Source of the DNA: an uncultured Flammeovirgaceae bacterium
GTDB lineage: Bacteria; Bacteroidota; Bacteroidia; Cytophagales; Cyclobacteriaceae
Length of the DNA: 10,252 nt
NCBI GenBank assembly: GCA_937138955.1
Contig: CAKZPJ010000849.1
Span: forward strand, 1-10,252
Direction: 5' to 3'
A program made the translations under genes and the position numbers. Positions 6,480-10,252 of this stretch are shown piece after piece; position 1 is the first letter of the stretch; every line of letters begins with the position of its first letter. The notes under the pieces are model-generated. The model worked only from the letters and a program-made list of their open reading frames with translations. It did not search any database and was not told the origin of the DNA.

Positions 6480-7535
6480 ATGGAAGTCTTACCTGATAAA
6501 CTACTGCGGATACTGTCCGATCCCAAAAGCATTTCGCCCGATGATCAAGATACGCTAGAAAAAGCTATTGCTGAGTATCCTTACTTTCAGTTAGCCCGCA
6601 CGTTGCTCGCCAAAGCCAAGCACGATCAGCAAGCTTCTGATGCTTACGAAAGTTTGGGAAATGCTGCCATTTATGCTCCTGATCGACGGCACTTGCGAAA
6701 AGTATTTTATGAAGATATCCATATTGATTGGCAACCAATAGAGACAGAACTAACCGAACATATTTCAGCCAAATCAGAAACGGAAGTAGCGGAAGAAAGC
6801 CTGCCAATAGAAGATCCAATTACAGATCATTCAACCCCTGTTACAGAATCGACAAAAGCTTCAGAAGAACCCAGTTCGGATGAACCCGGTTTGGATGAAC
6901 CCAGTTCGGATGAACCCAGTTCGGATGAGCCTGAAGTAGATAGCTTTGAACCAAATACCACTCAAGTAATTGACTCTGAGACAAACAATTCAAAATCAGA
7001 GGTAGAAAAATCAGGGGTGGCCAACCACGATGAGGAGGAAGAGATTGTATATCAGGAACTAGAAGAAAACCTTCGAAAACTTCGGCAAGCGAAAGAAGAG
7101 GCTCAGCAGGAAGAAGCGGATAAAAAAAAAATAGTGGGCGAAACTAGAGTAGCTTCAGAGACTCACCATACTGAGGTTTCTGCTCAGTCTCCTCTATTAA
7201 TAGATTATTTGCACGGTATTGAACCCGTTTCATCTGAACGTTTAGGCATTCATCAGCAGCAGCAAAATGAACTAATTAACAAATTTGTTAATTCTGATAC
7301 CAATAGTGTAGGTCGGCTTCGCCCAAACTCACCGGATAATGTAGCTGAGGCTTCGGATTTATCAGAGAAAAGTGCTACATACGATGGTGGGTTAGTCACT
7401 GAAAACTTGGCCGAGATCATGCTGAAACAGGGGAAGAAAGGGAAAGCAATTAAAATCTATCAGCAGTTAATGTTGAAATTCCCTGATAAAAAGCCGTATT
7501 TTGCGGAAAAAATAGAAAAGCTAAACGAAATATAG
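6480..7535 (+). CDS. Acidic protein with C-terminal TPR-like helical pair
   Basis: The 351-residue product has three parts. Residues 1-85 form a compact helical domain (LPDKLLRILSDP, EYPYFQLARTLLAKA, NAAIYAPDRRHLRKVF) of a type seen next to lptE/secG in Bacteroidota. Residues 86-300 are a low-complexity, Glu/Ser/Asp-rich linker that includes four PSSDE-type units (131-150), a likely coiled coil (about 186-217, LEENLRKLRQAKEEAQQEE) and the segment QQNELINKFVNS (261-272). Residues 306-350 (LAEIMLKQGKKGKAIKIYQQLMLKFP) read as one TPR-like helical hairpin. There is no signal peptide or membrane segment, so it is probably cytoplasmic. Its role is unknown; position suggests a link to envelope biogenesis or secretion. 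Its stop TAG directly abuts the secG ATG, which suggests translational coupling. An A10 tract at 7122-7131 is noted separately. Confidence 0.85.
   Translation: MEVLPDKLLRILSDPKSISPDDQDTLEKAIAEYPYFQLARTLLAKAKHDQQASDAYESLGNAAIYAPDRRHLRKVFYEDIHIDWQPIETELTEHISAKSETEVAEESLPIEDPITDHSTPVTESTKASEEPSSDEPGLDEPSSDEPSSDEPEVDSFEPNTTQVIDSETNNSKSEVEKSGVANHDEEEEIVYQELEENLRKLRQAKEEAQQEEADKKKIVGETRVASETHHTEVSAQSPLLIDYLHGIEPVSSERLGIHQQQQNELINKFVNSDTNSVGRLRPNSPDNVAEASDLSEKSATYDGGLVTENLAEIMLKQGKKGKAIKIYQQLMLKFPDKKPYFAEKIEKLNEI
6870..6929 (+). repeat. Four tandem 15-bp units in the TPR gene
   Basis: CCCAGTTCGGATGAA is repeated four times in frame (6870-6884, 6885-6899, 6900-6914, 6915-6929). Units 1 and 3 are identical, unit 4 differs by one base (GAG for GAA), and unit 2 reads CCCGGTTTGGATGAA. 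They encode Pro-Ser-Ser-Asp-Glu (Pro-Gly-Leu-Asp-Glu in unit 2). A 15-bp period preserves the frame, so copy-number change would only lengthen or shorten the acidic linker. Confidence 0.9.
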
Positions 7536-7919
7536 ATGTTCACATTTGTTATAACCCTCACCATCATTGTTGCCGTACTTTTGGTTTTAGTAGTACTCGC
7601 TCAGAATTCCAAAGGGGGCGGATTATCCAGCCAGTTTGGCGGATCAGGTTCTTCTACGCAGATGATTGGGGTAAAGCGTACCGCCGATTTTCTGGAAAAA
7701 TCCACCTGGGCCTTAGCCATTGCTCTTATGGTACTAGCATTATCTTCTAGCTTTCTGCTCGATAATCAGACTTCGGAAACAGGTTTTACCAGCCCTAATA
7801 TTGAGAGTGCTCAAGACCGAATTGCTCCTCCCACTTTAGGAACCGATGTTCCTGCCACGGGAGATACTGATGCATCAGATCTAGAAGGTCTTACCGAACC
7901 AGATTCAACTAATGAATAA
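7536..7919 (+). CDS. secG: Preprotein translocase subunit SecG
   Basis: SecG is the small non-essential partner of SecYE that assists SecA-driven export through the inner membrane. The 127-residue product has two transmembrane helices, about residues 3-22 (FVITLTIIVAVLLVLVVLA) and 57-75 (STWALAIALMVLALSSSFLL). They are joined by the conserved loop LAQNSKGGGLSSQFGGSGS (21-39), and KRTADFLEKSTW precedes helix 2. These are diagnostic SecG features. After helix 2 there is an acidic tail of about 50 residues rich in Asp, Glu, Thr and Pro, a common lineage-specific extension that makes the protein longer than the minimal family core of about 75 residues. The ATG follows the TPR gene's TAG with no gap, so translation is probably coupled. 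This is the last gene of the plus-strand run before a convergent gene. Confidence 0.95.
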   Translation: MFTFVITLTIIVAVLLVLVVLAQNSKGGGLSSQFGGSGSSTQMIGVKRTADFLEKSTWALAIALMVLALSSSFLLDNQTSETGFTSPNIESAQDRIAPPTLGTDVPATGDTDASDLEGLTEPDSTNE

Positions 7920-7950
7920 TGATTGGACTGGCATTATGCACTAATCATTA
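7917..7950. repeat. Inverted repeat between convergent genes, possible weak bidirectional terminator
   Basis: TAATGATT (7917-7924) and AATCATTA (7943-7950) pair perfectly over 8 bp around an 18-nt loop that itself contains the small palindrome GCATTATGC (7931-7939). It begins at the secG stop codon and ends 10 bp before the stop of the minus-strand gene. The stem is AT-rich and lacks a clean T-run, so a terminator role is only suggested by its position. ATTAGTCATTAAT just beyond it resembles the simple-sequence spacers seen elsewhere in this window. Confidence 0.4.
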
Positions 7951-7960
7951 GTCATTAATA

Positions 7961-8677
7961 CTATGCCGCTTTTCCGATGTGTTGAACGAGCATCCGTTTA
8001 GCAATGGGGAGTAGGGTAGCCTTTAGCGGATAAGTTTCTTGGGAAATAGCCAAATAGGTAGCTGGATTGGGCAGTTCTTGATTAGAAATAATGAGATTTC
8101 TTTTAATCTGCTCAAACGAATTGCTTAGGCTCCAACTAACTTCATCTAGCTGCTGGGTGCGAATAGTCCGGTAGGCTTCTTCGGCCTGATAAGTAACCGT
8201 GATCTTATAATGATAGATGTAGACTGCACCCTGCGCATGAGTTGAAAGTAACAAGTACCCCTCATTCTTGTACAGTGGCATAATCCCTACCGATTCAATA
8301 CTGATACTCTGGGCAATATCTTCGTAAATTTCTGCTCCTTCCTCGACTCGTTCTTTAAAATGAGGCAAAGAAAAGTTGACAATTTCTTCCAACGTGCTCA
8401 TTAACTCACTATCCTGAACCATCTTACGATAGTGGATTTTTAGCTTCTCAAAATCGGCCCTCGATACTTCCTTAGGAAAATTCTCATAGATCAACTGCTT
8501 GTTCTTTTGTAGCGCAGTCAAATTATTGTAATGGAAAACCAAATCTGACATAAATGGGTATAGCTCCCGGTCAGTAAATCGGTTTTTAATTTTTTGCATA
8601 TACGCGAGTAGTACGTATTTCTTATATTCAAAATCTACTAGATCACGGGTAAGCCAGTCTTGATGAAGGGTATCCAT
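7961..8677 (-). CDS. Conserved-looking hypothetical protein beside groESL
   Basis: I do not recognise the family. The 238-residue product has no signal peptide, membrane helix or cysteine motif and is presumably cytoplasmic. Residues 1-120 look mostly helical (DFEYKKYVLLAYMQKIKNRF, ELYPFMSDLVFHYNNL, LIYENFPKEV, then charged helices). Residues 125-170 look like beta strands (SIESVGIMPLYK, YLLLSTHAQGAVYIYHYKIT), followed by DEVSWSLSNSFEQIKRNLI and a short PATYLAIS segment. Clear coding character (charge pattern, amphipathic periodicity, no internal stop over 717 bp) and a matching Bacteroidota promoter 23 bp before the ATG support a real gene. It converges on secG and diverges from groES over a 248-bp spacer. 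The N-terminus MDTLHQDWLTRDLVDFEYKKY, directly downstream of that promoter, supports the start. Confidence 0.8.
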   Translation of the reverse strand: MDTLHQDWLTRDLVDFEYKKYVLLAYMQKIKNRFTDRELYPFMSDLVFHYNNLTALQKNKQLIYENFPKEVSRADFEKLKIHYRKMVQDSELMSTLEEIVNFSLPHFKERVEEGAEIYEDIAQSISIESVGIMPLYKNEGYLLLSTHAQGAVYIYHYKITVTYQAEEAYRTIRTQQLDEVSWSLSNSFEQIKRNLIISNQELPNPATYLAISQETYPLKATLLPIAKRMLVQHIGKAA

Positions 8678-8700
8678 AAATGAGTGGTTTGTTTTGCGAC

Positions 8701-8732
8701 AAAAGATAAAGATTCGGAACTAATCATACAAA
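8701..8732 (-). promoter_or_regulatory. Bacteroidota-type promoter of the hypothetical gene
   Basis: On the minus strand TTTG (8732-8729) is followed by a 20-bp spacer and TATCTTTT (8708-8701), seven of eight matches to the -7 consensus TAnnTTTG (the next base is G). Element order and spacing fit the primary-sigma promoters of Bacteroidota (TTTG at -33). Transcription would start near 8694 and give a short leader of about 17 nt before the ATG at 8677. I know of no other good candidate in this orientation. Confidence 0.5.
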
Positions 8733-8742
8733 CGTGCAACTT

Positions 8743-8802
8743 TGTCAGTGACAGCTTTTTCTGACACACGTAATAAAAGTAACAAGTCTGCAATTTTGGC
8801 AG
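8743..8802 (+). promoter_or_regulatory. Cluster of TGTCA/TGACA and CTGC/GCAG dyads upstream of groES
   Basis: TGTCA-G-TGACA (8743-8753) is a perfect 11-bp palindrome. CTGACA follows at 8761-8766, and an imperfect dyad of CTGC/GGCAG type occupies 8788-8802. The same CTGACA/TGTCAG words form the dyad upstream of miaB. The cluster sits about 60-120 bp before the predicted groES start site, the usual distance for an activator binding sequence of a sigma-54 promoter. The neighbouring minus-strand promoter lies just to its left, so a bound protein might also affect that gene. Function is inferred. Confidence 0.4.
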
Positions 8803-8833
8803 GGATAGTCCGCTAAACATACCATTAAAACGC

Positions 8834-8850
8834 TTGGCATAAGAACTGTA
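8834..8850 (+). promoter_or_regulatory. Near-consensus sigma-54 (-24/-12) promoter before groES
   Basis: TTGGCAT (8834-8840) and CTGTA (8846-8850) align with TTGGCAY-N5-TTGCA at exact spacing: GG at 8836-8837 and GT (consensus GC) at 8848-8849. The only key departures are C-to-T at -12 and a T-to-C just before it. The start site would be near 8861, giving a 65-nt leader. A competing reading is a primary-sigma promoter using TTG at 8835-8837 and TAGTTAAT at 8854-8861, but its 16-bp spacer is short and its -7 match is poor. No CIRCE operator is present. Confidence 0.4.
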
Positions 8851-8925
8851 TTATAGTTAATGAGTCGCTAGAACTTAGTGGCTTTCTATCAACATAGTTA
8901 AATCTAATCAAAACAGTTTAAAAAC

Positions 8926-9204
8926 ATGTCACAAGTGAACATTACACCATTAGCTGACCGCGTTCTAGTTGAACCTGCGGCGGCTGAAGAAAAAACTGCC
9001 TCGGGCATCATTATTCCTGATACTGCCAAAGAAAAACCTCAGAAGGGATCAATCGTTGCGATTGGCAACGGAAAGAAAGATGAGCCTCTTACCGTAAAAG
9101 TAGGTGACCAAGTACTTTACGGAAAGTATGCGGGTACTGAAATCACAGTAGAAGGAAAAGACTACTTGATGATGCGAGAGTCTGACATCTTCGCAATTGT
9201 TTAA
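8926..9204 (+). CDS. groES: Co-chaperonin GroES
   Basis: GroES is the heptameric lid of the GroEL folding chamber in the cytoplasm. The 92-residue length is typical. The opening [12 protein letters not shown] is the family signature. The mobile loop is [18 protein letters not shown] (21-38), whose hydrophobic tripeptide III (28-30) docks onto Gro[14 protein letters not shown] (38-49) and [17 protein letters not shown] (57-73) form the barrel strands, and [13 protein letters not shown] closes it. The GKYAG form is typical, with no missing key residue. It is first in a groES-groEL pair separated by 39 bp. Expression is probably heat- or stress-responsive as in the family generally, and the upstream dyads and -24/-12-like promoter are the visible candidates for that control. 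Confidence 0.97.
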   Translation: MSQVNITPLADRVLVEPAAAEEKTASGIIIPDTAKEKPQKGSIVAIGNGKKDEPLTVKVGDQVLYGKYAGTEITVEGKDYLMMRESDIFAIV

Positions 9205-9243
9205 TTAACTAACAGAACCTGAAAATCTAAAAAAACTAGAATT

Positions 9244-10252
9244 ATGGCTAAAGAAATATTTTTTGACACAAAAGCCCGCGATAAAGTAAAAAAAGGGGTG
9301 GATACCCTAGCAAACGCGGTAAAAGTTACCTTAGGACCTAAGGGACGTAACGTAGTAATTGATAAAAAATTCGGTGCTCCTACCGTAACCAAAGATGGTG
9401 TTTCAGTTGCGAAAGAAATTGAACTGAAAGATGCTATTGAGAACATGGGAGCTCAGCTAGTGAAAGAAGTTGCTTCCAAAACAGCCGACAGTGCCGGTGA
9501 TGGTACTACCACAGCTACTGTACTTGCACAAGCAATCTTCGCGCACGGTATAAAAAACGTAGCAGCGGGTGCGAACCCAATGGACTTAAAGCGTGGTATT
9601 GAAAAGGCAGTTGAAGCGGTAGTAGGTGCTTTAGGCGAGCAGTCTAAAACTATTGACAGCTCTAACGAAATTACCCAAGTAGCTTCTATCTCGGCTAACA
9701 ATGATGCTGAAATCGGCCAAATGATCGCTAACGCGATGGAAAAAGTCGGTAAAGACGGTGTAATTACTGTAGAGGAAGCTAAAGGTACCGAAACTGAGGT
9801 GAAACTCGTAGAAGGTATGCAATTTGACCGCGGGTATCTTTCCCCTTACTTCGTAACGAATACGGAGCGAATGGAAGCTGAGTTGGAAAATCCTTACATC
9901 CTGATTTATGATAAGAAGGTGTCAGCGATGAAAGAATTACTTCCGGTACTGGAAGGTGTGGCTCAGACTGGTAAGCCTCTATTGATTATTGCGGAAGATG
10001 TAGAAGGCGAAGCCCTGGCTACTTTGGTAGTAAACAAAATCCGAGGATCGCTGAAAATTGCGGCAGTGAAAGCTCCTGGCTTTGGCGACCGTCGTAAAGC
10101 CATGTTAGAAGACATCGCTGTTCTAACTGGTGGTACTGTGATCTCAGAAGAGCGCGGTTACAAGTTGGAGAACGCTACCCTAGATTATTTAGGTACTGCG
10201 GAGAAAATCAACATCGATAAGGATAATACTACCGTTGTAAACGGTGCGGGTG
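9244..10252 (+). CDS. groEL: Chaperonin GroEL (3'-truncated by the window edge)
   Basis: GroEL is the tetradecameric ATP-driven folding chamber. The frame starts [15 protein letters not shown] and stays open to the right edge, giving 336 of an expected 540-550 residues. Visible features are [13 protein letters not shown] (28-40) and the ATP-site residues D51 in [13 protein letters not shown] and [11 protein letters not shown] (85-95, with catalytic D86), equivalent to D52 and D87 of E. coli. The intermediate-domain segment [14 protein letters not shown] and the apical-domain sequence [29 protein letters not shown] and [17 protein letters not shown] follow. All match a full-function paralogue with no missing motif. 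The ATG is 39 bp after groES in an A-rich leader without a strong Shine-Dalgarno, as usual for Bacteroidota. The C-terminal Gly-Met tail and downstream region are outside the window. Confidence 0.97.
   Translation, partial: MAKEIFFDTKARDKVKKGVDTLANAVKVTLGPKGRNVVIDKKFGAPTVTKDGVSVAKEIELKDAIENMGAQLVKEVASKTADSAGDGTTTATVLAQAIFAHGIKNVAAGANPMDLKRGIEKAVEAVVGALGEQSKTIDSSNEITQVASISANNDAEIGQMIANAMEKVGKDGVITVEEAKGTETEVKLVEGMQFDRGYLSPYFVTNTERMEAELENPYILIYDKKVSAMKELLPVLEGVAQTGKPLLIIAEDVEGEALATLVVNKIRGSLKIAAVKAPGFGDRRKAMLEDIAVLTGGTVISEERGYKLENATLDYLGTAEKINIDKDNTTVVNGAG

Noticed and set aside
7961..8677. Possible NusB, because nusB-like genes sit near secG/groES in some genomes
   Set aside because: The sequence lacks the NusB fold pattern and RNA-binding arginine motif; strand predictions in the middle do not fit an all-helical NusB.
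8638..8820. 60-codon minus-strand ORF between the hypothetical gene and groES
   Set aside because: It lies over the divergent promoter region, overlaps the start of the real gene at 8677, and its Cys/Phe/Tyr-rich translation looks non-coding.
8678..8925. CIRCE/HrcA operator before groES
   Set aside because: No TTAGCACTC-N9-GAGTGCTAA or near match is present.
9201..9822. Several minus-strand ORFs opposite groEL
   Set aside because: Antisense shadows of a highly conserved gene with strong codon bias; Ser/Ala/Thr-rich translations typical of that artefact.

Overview
The window looks like a core chromosomal segment of a Bacteroidota bacterium, most likely a member of the Cytophagales. The evidence is moderate-to-low GC content, A-rich leaders with no strong Shine-Dalgarno sequences, a Bacteroidota-style -33/-7 promoter (TTTG-N20-TATCTTTT) before one gene, and the gene order miaB - sigma-54 activator - lptE - TPR protein - secG - groES - groEL, which I recall from Cytophagia genomes. 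Nothing here looks like a phage, plasmid, CRISPR array or transposase gene.

Layout. Positions 1-595 hold the C-terminal part of a class I SAM-dependent methyltransferase. It is followed 3 bp later by ilvA (599-1864), threonine ammonia-lyase with a C-terminal ACT-like regulatory domain. On the minus strand lies a small secreted protein of unknown function (2016-2474), with its own intrinsic terminator at 1952-1981. A 372-bp AT-rich divergent spacer (2475-2846) carries a TGACA/TGTCA dyad.

A plus-strand run of five genes follows: miaB (tRNA methylthiolation), an orphan sigma-54 enhancer-binding protein without a receiver domain, lptE (LPS-transport lipoprotein), an acidic protein with a C-terminal TPR-like helical pair, and secG (translocon subunit). 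The genes are closely spaced or overlap, except for the 131-bp lptE-TPR spacer. A convergent minus-strand gene of unknown function (7961-8677) comes next, then the groES-groEL chaperonin operon, with groEL running off the right edge.

How the genes fit together. miaB through secG mixes tRNA modification, transcription control and envelope biogenesis (LptE inserts LPS in the outer membrane, SecG helps export proteins). The most interesting non-coding signals are: (i) a decayed inverted-repeat element at 5676-5839 that now forms the 5' end of lptE, including the basic segment before its lipoprotein signal; (ii) TGACA/TGTCA-type dyads upstream of both miaB and groES; (iii) a near-consensus sigma-54 (-24/-12) promoter before groES, in a window that also encodes a sigma-54 activator; and (iv) an A10 tract in the TPR gene where any one-base slip meets a stop codon at once. 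I see no clearly new multi-gene system. This is mainly housekeeping DNA with a few regulatory and evolutionary points worth checking.
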